DNA of 25,055 nt, taken from Stentor coeruleus. Lineage: Eukaryota > Ciliophora > Heterotrichea > Heterotrichida > Stentoridae. Positions 9,001 through 17,380 of this stretch are shown in pieces (position 1 is the first letter of the stretch; each line of letters starts with the position of its first letter). The notes below the pieces were generated by a model. It had not been told where the DNA came from. It saw nothing but the letters and a program-made list of their open reading frames with translations, and searched no databases. A program made the translations under genes and the position numbers. The DNA lies in the NCBI GenBank assembly GCA_001970955.1, contig MPUH01001058.1, positions 1 to 25,055 on the forward strand, read 5' to 3'.

Positions 9001-10598
9001 GGGCATTAATAGAATTACTTGACCCTGAAGATACTGTTGTTATTATGGATATTGAATATACTTATGATGATCTTATAAACTTAGCTGAGGAAATTCTAGC
9101 TGAGGTCGAAATTGTGGCTAATCAAGAAAAATTAGACAGTTTAGCTTCAGGTATTACTGATTTATTGATTAATAATAATAAGTATACAACAGAAAAAGAG
9201 TTAGAAGTTTTATTAGAAGAATGGGAAGAATTATATGATGCAATGGATAATAACAATGTTGTTGAAATAAATTATGAAACATATACAAAAGATCAAATTG
9301 CTTTAGAAATTGAAGAGATCGAAGATTATATTGTTAAATTAGATGATGGGGAAATTTTGTATACCAACTTTGAAACTGGTGATACTGATATCCAAATGGC
9401 AGTAGTTACTGACTCAGGTGCTTTGACTAGTGATGAATTTATAGATTTAATTAGTTCAGGGAGTGATTTTGATAGTGACTTGATTGTGATACCAACTGCA
9501 GATAGTTCTGATTTTATAATTGCAATAAATAGTGAGCCTTTAAGTCTAGTTGTAGTTTCAACTTCAACAACAACTTTATCATTTGTGCAAACCCAACAAA
9601 CTGACACTGACCTTCAAAGAGATGAAGATGAAGCTCCAACTGAAGATAGTGACGATACTCCAGGTCTTGAATACTCATCAGGTGAAATAAATTTCATATT
9701 AGTCACAACTTATATACCAGATGAAGAAGGTACAGGTAAAGTATTTGTAATCCCTGAAAGCAATATAGAAGATTTTACAACTTTACTTACTGGGTTCCAT
9801 GAGCCAACTGGTTTATGTTTTGATGTTAATCATAACTTCCTTTACGTCGCAGATCAAGGAGGTTTTGATGAAGGGAAAGTATATCAATATCAAATAGAAT
9901 GGGTAGATGATAAGAAATTCGAAATAGCAACTTCAATATATGTAGAAATATACACAGGAACACCAAGTGATTGTAAAGTTGATGCATATGGGAATTTATA
10001 TATAATCGACTCTGAAAGCAACTCAATAAATAAAGTCCTTTATGCTGATTTGTATAATGGTTATACTAATGTTTATACAATTTTATATAATGTTGATGAG
10101 AATAATCAACTTATTGATATCCCTATAGCTCTTGATTTACTTGAAAGTGATGAAATATATTTTGTTAATAATGGTGATGTATCTAATGCTGGAGTATTAA
10201 ATAAAGCTGAAATAGAAATCCAAAGTACAAATGAAGAAGAAATTCAACAACTTGTATTTGATGATATACCTGCTTGGGGTGTTACTATTGCTAATAGATG
10301 GGTTTATTATTCATTAAATAATGGAGATATTGAAGCTTATCATATTGATGAAAAAAATATTGAAAGTATGAATACAGAGAATTTTATTGCACCTAGAGGA
10401 TTGTGTTATGGGGATGGAAAAGTTTTTGTTGCTGACAATGGGATTGGGGCTTTGTATAAGATGGATGAAGGATCTTATGAAAAACCTGATATAGTTTTGT
10501 ATTTGCAAGCTATTAGGTCGTGCTTTTGTGTGAATTTGGGAGTAAGTGATGATGCTTGGATTTTTACAGCATTGCCTATGTTATGGCTAGTTTATTAG
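6029..10598 (+). CDS. giant secreted acidic repeat protein with C-terminal beta-propeller
   Basis: It appears as two open frames (6029-8536 and from 8736 onward) only because of two N joins with duplicated contig ends. Joining 6029-8528, 8675-8734 and 8797-10598 gives one frame of 1453 residues. Residues 1-18 are a signal peptide (MVSKLLFALLLLLSIGSS). Residues ~45-1035 hold about a dozen degenerate units of 65-75 residues, extremely rich in Asp, Glu, Ile and Leu. The units follow the plan TSxxLxxYAExLExVxxLM, then an acidic turn, a strand such as IIFDVQYTYTEVEEL, then a Glu-rich helix. Residues ~1154 to the end look like an NHL/SMP-30-type propeller: PTGLCFDVNHNFLYVADQGG, SDCKVDAYGNLYIIDSES, PRGLCYGDGKVFVADNG. 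The tail AWIFTALPMLWLVY is hydrophobic, possibly a short anchor signal. No family is recognised for the repeats. The acidity suggests cation binding in an extracellular, granule or holdfast matrix (inference). Confidence 0.85.
8385..8674. repeat. duplicated contig ends around the N at 8529
   Basis: 8385-8528 (144 bp) and 8531-8674 match except for two substitutions (Ile/Val and one silent), with a single N between. This is the pattern of two overlapping contigs placed end to end with a minimal gap, here from slightly different haplotypes. One copy should be removed to restore the reading frame. Confidence 0.9.
8674..8796. repeat. duplicated contig ends around the N at 8735
   Basis: 8674-8734 and 8736-8796 are identical 61-bp copies separated by one N. 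Removing one copy keeps the acidic-repeat frame open. The contig between the two Ns is therefore only about 205 bases long and overlaps both neighbours. Confidence 0.92.
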
Positions 10599-10936
10599 AT
10601 GAATAGAATTTTAATTTATTTGGTTTTTAAAAGTTGATTTGGGATTTTAGGCATATTTTAAATGAAAAAGGTATGGGGTAGAAATAAAATTGGATTACGG
10701 GTAGAATGATTTTTGATTTTAATAGAAAATAATTGGAAGAAATTGAGAATATTATTTTATGATGGACCTCGAATATTCAAATAAATTTCATCAAACTTAT
10801 AATAACTCTCTATTTCTTCTTAATATAAAAATTCCCATAACTAAAATCATATTAAGTTTAATTATTTTATACTAATTTCCATATCTTAACTCCACCATAA
10901 AGTAAAAACTATGAAAAACACGTGCTCTAATAATAA
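10599..10936. other. spacer, no gene seen
   Basis: The first ~150 bases are G-rich and C-poor on the + strand (3' flank of the giant gene). From about 10765 the strand turns C-rich and G-poor (leader of the gene at 10937). No open frame or RNA is recognised. Confidence 0.5.
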
Positions 10937-11257
10937 ATGGAGAGCTCTCCAAATGAACCTGAAATCTTAGTCCCACCAGATATGGTCAATTTAGAAATAG
11001 AATCAGAGACAAAGAATGAAGAAAGTGGTTATCCAGTTTTAAAGCTTATTTATGCTCTTATAAGCTCTTTTGCTATTTTGATTTTTGTCTGCATTGGACT
11101 TTTTATCTATATAACTACACAGGATTTCAGTCTTTCCTGGCCCTTTTGGGTAGCAGCTATTGTGATTTTTCCATGGGCTTTGTATTTTTTTTACTCTCTG
11201 GCTGATTATTTATCCCTTCACGATGAGCACAAGAAGCTTGTAGAAGAAGATCAATAA
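10937..11257 (+). CDS. small two-TM protein, TMEM230/134-like topology
   Basis: A 106-residue protein. An acidic, Pro/Glu/Ser-rich cytosolic N-terminus (about 30 residues) is followed by TM1 (LIYALISSFAILIFVCIGLF), a short loop (ITTQDFSLSW), TM2 (PFWVAAIVIFPWALYFFY) and a charged C-tail ending HKKLVEEDQ. The two close hairpin helices, a Pro before TM2, a Pro within it and an aromatic-rich exit resemble the TMEM230/TMEM134 (DUF872) family of endosomal trafficking proteins, but the match is by pattern and weak. The ATG at 10937 is preceded by an AT-rich leader, and the frame ends with TAA. Confidence 0.75.
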   Translation: MESSPNEPEILVPPDMVNLEIESETKNEESGYPVLKLIYALISSFAILIFVCIGLFIYITTQDFSLSWPFWVAAIVIFPWALYFFYSLADYLSLHDEHKKLVEEDQ

Positions 11258-11739
11258 CTTATTTCCGATACTCAGCTAATAGTAAGTATACTTTTTGGGT
11301 TTGTGATAACTAATAAGAAAACATGAATATAATTTATTCAGTATATTGTGTATATAATTTTTGGGCTAAATGCGTACTTGATAATTGGTTATCCAAACTA
11401 CTTTCAATCCAAATCTTGATATATTTTTAATTAATACTTATCAAACCTACACCTAGATTCGCATTATATCTAATTATTATCACATACCTTAAATAATATA
11501 AAATAATCCTTTCTCCAACTAAATCCTTTCAATTTTTAAAGCCTCATCCTTTCAAATATTACTTAAAAATCAATATCATTCATCTAACCCAAAATCTTTA
11601 AATCCATTTACATATGAAATCTGTAAGAATAGAAAATAAACTTCAAGTCAGTTATATATAGAGACCAAAATCAGCATCATGTAGCATTACAAACTCTAGA
11701 GAATTCTATAAAAACTTATGCAAAAAGCTTAAATGCCCA
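11258..11739. other. spacer, no gene seen
   Basis: G-rich to mixed until about 11390, then C-rich and G-poor up to the start at 11740. No RNA gene, repeat or credible open frame was found. Confidence 0.5.
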
Positions 11740-12969
11740 ATGAACCCTTCAATTCTTGAAAGGTATTTTCCATTTAGCTTAATAGATGATGAAATTGAAG
11801 TGTGCTTTGACGATATAACCACCGAACAATTATCAACATTTCCTCGTATTCTAAGAGCTTTAAAACTTAAAGCAATTAAACTTTGGACTGCACCTTACGA
11901 GCAAAACGAGTTTTCAAAACTTGGAATTCGAAGAGGTAAACCCCGTAAAGACCCGAAATTAAACTCAGAATCTTTACCTCTTATATCTCATCATTTCACT
12001 TCAATAGCTTTAAATATTGAAAGATCAAAGAGAATGATTGAATTTTGTCTTTACGGTATAACCTTATCAATAAAAACTTGGTCTTCTTTAAGTCAAAGTT
12101 TAAGTATAAGTCAAGTGAAAACTTTAGTTCTACAGAAATGTGAAATAGGAGAAAAAGAATTAGGATGTATATTCCAAAATATAGGATCTATGTCTAAACT
12201 TAAAAATTTAGATCTAGCAAGTAACCAACTCAAAGGTAACTGTGGGTATTTTCTTGGGAGAATCATAAGTCGACAAGGAGAAAGAAGGGATACAAACAAA
12301 TGGGAAAATGAACTTAGAGGTTCAACAGCTGAAATTCCAATAGGGTTAACTGATTTATATATAAGCGATAATCATATTTCTGATTATGGCTGGGAAAAAA
12401 TCATGTCAGCACTAATTAGTGATAATTGGCTTAGGCTTATTGAAGCTAAAAACATAGATTTGACCTCAAATTCTTATAAATTTACAAAAGAAGCTCTTGA
12501 ACATAATAAGTCTATTTTGGTTATTGACCTTAGAGAAAACCATGATTTTGAACCAAATTTTGTCAATATATTAGAAATTGTTGATAGGAATTTTGATTAT
12601 ATTGATAAAGATGCTGAAGAATGCCAAAAATACACAGAACTTTTTGAAATGGTTTGTAATGATGAATGCTTGATAAGAGTTTGTGAGATTAAAGTTGTTA
12701 CCCAAGCTAAGAAAAAAGGTTTTGGTAAGGCTTTGAAATCTTCGAATAATGAGAGTGTTGATAAAATAAACAATAGGCCTTATATGGAGAAAATAAGTTT
12801 AGAATGTCAGGCTTTAAGAGAAGAGAATGCTAAGCTTAGGAAGAGGCTTGAGAGTGGAGGGAAAAGGAGGAAAAGGAAGGTATTGATAAGCACACATAAT
12901 ATTATGCAACTTGCAGAGAAGAAATTAAAGGAAGCTAGTGAAGTACTAGAGTTAGTAAATGATTATTGA
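11740..12969 (+). CDS. CEP78: CEP78-like centriolar LRR and coiled-coil protein
   Basis: A 409-residue protein with ribonuclease-inhibitor-type LRRs in the first ~280 residues and a basic coiled coil at the end. The order of conserved pieces follows CEP78: a helix with LFQ-like KLWTAP, LVLQKCEIGEKELG, LKNLDLASNQLKG, then a helix with ERRDTNKWENELRG. That helix matches the RRHEETWAESLR segment of the human protein. Next come LTDLYISDNHISDYG, ALISDNWLRLIEAKNIDL and NKSILVIDLREN. The C-terminus has a heptad-like stretch (ECQALREENAKLRKRLE), GGKRRKRKV, and a second short helix. CEP78 acts at centrioles and basal bodies and is tied to cilium control and EDD-DYRK2-DDB1/VprBP regulation. It is shorter than human CEP78 (~700 residues), mainly in the tail. 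It ends with TGA, which supports a standard code. Confidence 0.75.
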   Translation: MNPSILERYFPFSLIDDEIEVCFDDITTEQLSTFPRILRALKLKAIKLWTAPYEQNEFSKLGIRRGKPRKDPKLNSESLPLISHHFTSIALNIERSKRMIEFCLYGITLSIKTWSSLSQSLSISQVKTLVLQKCEIGEKELGCIFQNIGSMSKLKNLDLASNQLKGNCGYFLGRIISRQGERRDTNKWENELRGSTAEIPIGLTDLYISDNHISDYGWEKIMSALISDNWLRLIEAKNIDLTSNSYKFTKEALEHNKSILVIDLRENHDFEPNFVNILEIVDRNFDYIDKDAEECQKYTELFEMVCNDECLIRVCEIKVVTQAKKKGFGKALKSSNNESVDKINNRPYMEKISLECQALREENAKLRKRLESGGKRRKRKVLISTHNIMQLAEKKLKEASEVLELVNDY

Positions 12970-13306
12970 TTATAATAATTCAAGTCATCGTTTTTATATT
13001 GTGCTTGCTGCGAAATATTATATTAATATATTTACAATGAACTATTATGATATATACTTATGTTATATAAGAATTAATATAATATTTTATGATCTAAAAT
13101 AAAATCCACTTTTTATTCATGAATTCTAACCTTGAAGACCGCATTAAAAACTACTTTTACAATATTTTTTTCCTATTATAAAATTTCTAACTTAAAAAAA
13201 ATACTATGATACTATCAAAAGCATCACCTTTTTTATAATAAAAATCTCATCATTAGCATCTATATTTCTAATTTTAACCAATAAACCATCATAACCTAAC
13301 AAAATC
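12970..13306. other. convergent spacer, no gene seen
   Basis: The region lies between the 3' ends of the CEP78-like gene and the minus-strand gene at 13307. It is AT-rich, turning C-rich and G-poor on the + strand toward 13306, which equals a G-rich 3' flank on the sense strand of the minus gene. No structure stands out. Confidence 0.45.
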
Positions 13307-14149
13307 TTAAACTACATTGATAGCTTGTTGTAATTCTGATACAACAATTTTCGTCCCTGATCTCATTTTCTCCATCTCAGACTCTAAAAACTCAGGATCC
13401 GCTAACAAAGGTATATCTTCCCAACAAAATATCATAACCCTAATCTCTTCTTGTAATTCTAACATCCTTTGTGCTCCAACAAAAAAATCACATTGTACAC
13501 TTTTTCTCATCTTAACAGTATGAGGTCTATAGTCTTTTTTTTCCATAATAATCTTTGCCTTAACATCTTTTTTTAATTTCCCATAACTTGTCGCTTTATA
13601 CTTCTTCGCAAGAAATTCTTGGATTTTTTCTGGTGATGATCTTTTTTCTACTTGATATGAAAAACATTCCCTATCAAAATGAGTCATGTCTGTTTTTTCT
13701 GCATTCATTTTATTTTTGACCCAAAAATCCTTACTCATATCCCAGAACTCTTTACATTCTTTGCGGATATTATTGACAATAATACTTTTTTTATTAGTGT
13801 CAAGGTTTTTGTTCTGTGATCTTCCTATTTTATCTGTAAGTTGTTCAGTTTCTAAAAGCTGGTTGAATTGATCATATTCAGATATTGAAAACGCAGCACG
13901 AATTTCAGGGCATTTATACTTTTTCCCTAAGTTATAATCATCGATAAATAAATCTTGCAAATAAAATTTACGATTTTGCCACATAAGTAAAGATTCAGTC
14001 ACTCGATCCATAGGAACTTTAGTTACTATTGTCTTTGTATCAGGATCATAAGCCATGATTAGTTTCATTGTTTTGACTGAAACTGACCCTTTATGTCCCC
14101 ATATAAAAGCTGTTATCACTTGAGTTGAACTACTTCCTCCACAACCCAT
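13307..14149 (-). CDS. putatively acylated protein of unknown function (MGCGGS start)
   Basis: A 280-residue protein beginning MGCGGSSSTQ. Gly2 with Cys3 and Ser6 fits N-myristoylation plus palmitoylation, so it should sit on the cytosolic side of a membrane. The first ~80 residues look like a compact folded part (AFIWGHKGSVSVKTMKLIM, WQNRKFYLQDLFIDD). The middle is Lys-rich and helical (KKSIIVNNIRKECKEFW, PEKIQEFLAKKYK). The last ~60 residues again appear folded (CDFFVGAQRMLELQEEIRV, MIFCWEDIPLLADPEFLE). I do not recognise a family. The start is separated by only 42 bases from a divergent small gene, so the two must share a promoter. Confidence 0.85.
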   Translation of the reverse strand: MGCGGSSSTQVITAFIWGHKGSVSVKTMKLIMAYDPDTKTIVTKVPMDRVTESLLMWQNRKFYLQDLFIDDYNLGKKYKCPEIRAAFSISEYDQFNQLLETEQLTDKIGRSQNKNLDTNKKSIIVNNIRKECKEFWDMSKDFWVKNKMNAEKTDMTHFDRECFSYQVEKRSSPEKIQEFLAKKYKATSYGKLKKDVKAKIIMEKKDYRPHTVKMRKSVQCDFFVGAQRMLELQEEIRVMIFCWEDIPLLADPEFLESEMEKMRSGTKIVVSELQQAINVV

Positions 14150-14191
14150 TTATAATCTTAATAATATTCCTTCAGATGATCAGATTTTAGT

Positions 14192-14421
14192 ATGAAAAGT
14201 GATGGAGTAGACTTTTATCGAAAATGTAAGAAAAGGATTGATGATAATATTAAAGAAAAAATCAGGTATTCTACTAATTCGAGTATGATTGCTTAAAATC
14301 AGTGGTTAGCTCGACAAAATTGCTTGATGATAAAAATTTAGAAATAAATTTATCAAACTTAAAGAGCATTCTAGCAAATTTGGATAAAAATATTAGAAAT
14401 ATGCCTTTGCTTTCTGTGTAA
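14192..14421 (+). CDS. small helical protein, split by a short intron or one-base deletion
   Basis: The first part, from ATG 14192, reads MKSDGVDFYRKCKKRIDDN and KEKIRYSTN; the second reads KLLDDKNLEINLSNLKSIL and ANLDKNIRNMPLLSV, ending TAA at 14419-14421, one frame over. Two joins are possible. A 20-nt GT-AG intron at 14283-14302 gives about 69 residues. A missing T in the short T run near 14278 gives about 74 residues and retains FEYDCLKSVVSS. The second keeps a more natural helix, and 20 nt would be long for a heterotrich intron. The product is a small coiled-coil-like protein similar in size to subunits of complexes such as BLOC-1 or BORC, but I cannot assign it. Confidence 0.5.
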
Positions 14422-14674
14422 TTCAAAATTCATTTTGAGACAAAAACTTTAAAAATTATCATAATCTTTTAAATATCAAACCTCTTTCACACAAATATAA
14501 TTCTTAAATCCAATCATAACCTCCTTAATCATCCCCATCCTATATCCTACACAATTTTCATCAAAATTTCCCAATAAATACCAAATTTCTCTACACACCA
14601 CCATAATCCAAATCTATTATCTTTATAATTCCACCCATTCTATCAAAAAATCCAAACAGTTATTTCAATATAAT

Positions 14675-15391
14675 ATGGCTAGTGGGTCTCAATCTTTAGT
14701 CAAATACGATACTAAAATCCAAGTATCTACATCATTAAAAGGTCGTGGGAAATCTCCTCGTAAAATCCCAGGCAAGCCCAATGTCCCTCCAGACAAAGCT
14801 CAAATTGAAGATGTTCTTAACTCAGTTTTACCTCCAAGAGAAAGTACTGAAGATGGTCAACTTTGGGTACAATATGTGAGTTCTACTCCAGCAACAACTC
14901 AAGATGTTATTAAATTACAAGAACAACTTGATGCTTTACTTGAAGCTAGACAAGCAAGAGAAACTGGAATATGCCCTGTTCGTGAAGAATTATATAGTCA
15001 AGCATTTGATGAACTTATTAGACAGGTAACAATTATATGTACAGAAAGAGGATTATTATTATTAAGAGTAAGAGATGAATTGAGAATGACTATTCAAGCT
15101 TATCAAACTTTATATGAAAGTAGTATTGCATATGGGATGAGAAAAGCTTTACAAGCAGAACAATGGCGAGCTGAAACTGATGTTAAAATCAAAACTCTCT
15201 CTGAAGAGTGCGAGAATTTAAAAAAAGAAGTAGAACAGCTTGAGCAAGAAATTGAAGATATTGAAATCAACGAAAGAGATCGAGAAGAAAAAGCAGCTAA
15301 ACTTCATTATGAAGAAGTTGAATTTAGAAAAAAAACTAATCAAAGACTTAAAGAGAATCTTGAAGCAATCCTCGCAACACCTAATAAATAG
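14675..15391 (+). CDS. DNALI1: axonemal dynein light intermediate chain p28
   Basis: A 238-residue homologue of DNALI1/p28, the light chain that binds actin and the heavy chains of the single-headed inner-arm dyneins in cilia. Diagnostic stretches are SVLPPRESTEDGQLWVQYVS, STPATTQDVIKLQEQLD, ARETGICPVREELYSQ, FDELIRQVTIICTERGLLLL, RVRDELRMTIQAYQTLYESS and GMRKALQAEQ, followed by a C-terminal coiled coil of about 70 residues. Length and order match the family, with a short Lys/Pro-rich N-terminal extension. The leader upstream (about 14430-14674) is nearly free of G on the sense strand. The next gene starts 38 bases after the stop. Confidence 0.98.
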   Translation: MASGSQSLVKYDTKIQVSTSLKGRGKSPRKIPGKPNVPPDKAQIEDVLNSVLPPRESTEDGQLWVQYVSSTPATTQDVIKLQEQLDALLEARQARETGICPVREELYSQAFDELIRQVTIICTERGLLLLRVRDELRMTIQAYQTLYESSIAYGMRKALQAEQWRAETDVKIKTLSEECENLKKEVEQLEQEIEDIEINERDREEKAAKLHYEEVEFRKKTNQRLKENLEAILATPNK

Positions 15392-15429
15392 GGTAATTAT
15401 TTTGTTAAAATACTTTGTATATATAAAAT

Positions 15430-16122
15430 ATGGGAAACACTTGTTATTGTTTAGACAACGCTGATAAAATCCATGAAAAGGATATGATGACCTCATGCAT
15501 GACAGAAACTCCACAATCAATAGAGTATAAAGTTAACGGAAGTTCTATGATTGAAGAAGTTAAAGAAATTTATATAACGTATCTTAAAGGTCATGCAGAT
15601 ATTATCAAAGAAATCAGGATAATCAATAAACAGTTAGATCAAATTTCATTAACATCATTATCTTTAATTATCCCAGAGCTGAGTAATCTAAGTGAAATTT
15701 TGCTTAAATCTAATAATCTTCAGTTGGATAGTATTGAAAAGATATTTAGTAACATGAAGCAACAACAGAGTTTAAAAAAATTATGGATTGTTGATAATAG
15801 CATTGGGGATCAAGGTGTGGAATTTCTTGCTAATATACTACCTGAGTTTTCTGAACTTGAATATTTGCATTTGGATAATAATAAGATTAGTCGTTCTGGG
15901 TGTGATTTTGTTAAAGAAATTGTTGAGAGTTTGATAAATTTGAGAGGACTTAGTTTGAAGCATAATAATATAAGCAAAAGAGGACTGACAAAAGTTGCTA
16001 AGGCATTAAAGGATCATAAACAATTAGAGTACTTTTTGGTTGAAGCGGAAAATGTTACTGAAGAGAATATTGCAAGAATAAGAGAATTGTTACCGAATGT
16101 TAGATTAGATGACAATTTTTAA
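15430..16122 (+). CDS. putatively acylated leucine-rich repeat protein
   Basis: A 230-residue protein. MGNTCYCLDN gives Gly2 for myristoylation with Cys5 and Cys7 available for palmitoylation. From about residue 45 it is built of ribonuclease-inhibitor-type LRRs of 26-28 residues: LSNLSEILLKSNNLQLDSIE, LKKLWIVDNSIGDQGVEFLA, LEYLHLDNNKISRSGCDFV, LRGLSLKHNNISKRGLTKVA and a closing unit. Such proteins usually act as binding scaffolds; here probably on the plasma or ciliary membrane (inference). It follows DNALI1 in the same direction after 38 bases, too short for a typical G-poor leader, so its promoter may lie within the DNALI1 3' end or the pair may be co-transcribed. Confidence 0.88.
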   Translation: MGNTCYCLDNADKIHEKDMMTSCMTETPQSIEYKVNGSSMIEEVKEIYITYLKGHADIIKEIRIINKQLDQISLTSLSLIIPELSNLSEILLKSNNLQLDSIEKIFSNMKQQQSLKKLWIVDNSIGDQGVEFLANILPEFSELEYLHLDNNKISRSGCDFVKEIVESLINLRGLSLKHNNISKRGLTKVAKALKDHKQLEYFLVEAENVTEENIARIRELLPNVRLDDNF

Positions 16123-17380
16123 ATTAGATAAGTGGAAATTTGGAAGTTAGATTTAGATTATGATGGGTTGATTAAGATTTTGTAGTAAGTTGGTTGGTGT
16201 TATGTGGGTGTTAAGGTATTAGTAGGGTTTTGGGCATTTGATATTGGGGAAAAACATTAATGATAAAAAAAGATTGTAGCTTCTAAGTTGTTATAGAGAA
16301 TATCTTGGATTTTATTACTTTTTAGGTTTTATGCTTGGTGTTAATGATATTATTAAATGAGTGAAATAATTATTGCAGTGTTACTCTTAGTAAACACCTG
16401 GGTATAATTTAAATCTATAAACTTATCCTAAATATTTTTTTTTATCTGTAAATATTGTCTTTCATAATTCGTATTCAAAGCTTTCATCTAAAGCATTTTA
16501 TAATAAAAAAATATACTATTTACATAAATGTTGATTTTATTTGATATTGATTTTATACTATAAAACTTGGACAATTCATATTTACGAAACATTGTGTATT
16601 AACTTAGAAGAGGATATTTATACCATTATCTTAACTTCATTAAGCATTTATCAATACCTATTTATCCAAGATGAAAAATGTACACTAATTATAGTAAAAC
16701 TATACTCAAATATCCTAAAATTTATCCTCATTAGATAAATTCTTAAGCGAATAGCCTAACTTATAAAACACTAAAAAATATCATAAGCAACCCAAGCTTA
16801 TATTTTCAATAAAAATATTACAATTTTAAAGCCTATAAAAAACAAACCAAAAAGCATACAAAAACAAAAAAATTCTACTCAATTATCTATTCAGTATCAT
16901 AACTGATTTAAAAAATTGCTAAAATTCATTAAATACAAAAATAAACTGAAAATCATCTATATCTTATAACTGTTTATGCATATATCAATAATTCTAAATA
17001 AATACTACAATTTATTCCCTAATACTATTGAAATCTATAATAAACTTTAAAATATCTATACTAATCATCAACATCAAGCACAATTCTCTAAAATTTTAAC
17101 TTTCTCATCAATTTAAAAACCTCCTAACCATAATCTCATTTACCATATACAATTTTACTATCCACAGTAATTATAAAACCTCCTTTTCATTATCTTATCT
17201 ATACACCCAACTCCATAAACCCATNAGTAATTATAAAACCTCCTTTTCATTATCTTATCTATACACCCAACTCCATAAACCCATTAAAATTTTTCAAATC
17301 CTTTCACTTATTTCTAAACCCACATTAAATCATTCAACCTACCAACTTTTAAAATCAAATCCTATAATTATAATTATAAA
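16123..17380. other. long spacer, no gene accepted
   Basis: 16123 to about 16370 is G-rich and C-poor (3' flank of the LRR gene). From about 16400 to 17380 it is C-rich and nearly G-free on the + strand, an unusually long leader-type region before the large membrane-protein gene. An open frame at 16541-16738 lacks an ATG start and is only AT-rich noise. The third N join lies at 17225. Confidence 0.55.
17166..17284. repeat. duplicated contig ends around the N at 17225
   Basis: 17166-17224 and 17226-17284 are identical 59-bp copies separated by one N. It is the same end-overlap artefact as at 8529 and 8735, here in noncoding DNA about 100 bases upstream of the start at 17381. Confidence 0.92.

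Noticed and set aside
16541..16738. 65-codon open frame
   Set aside because: It begins at TTG rather than ATG, has no recognisable features, and lies in a G-free spacer.
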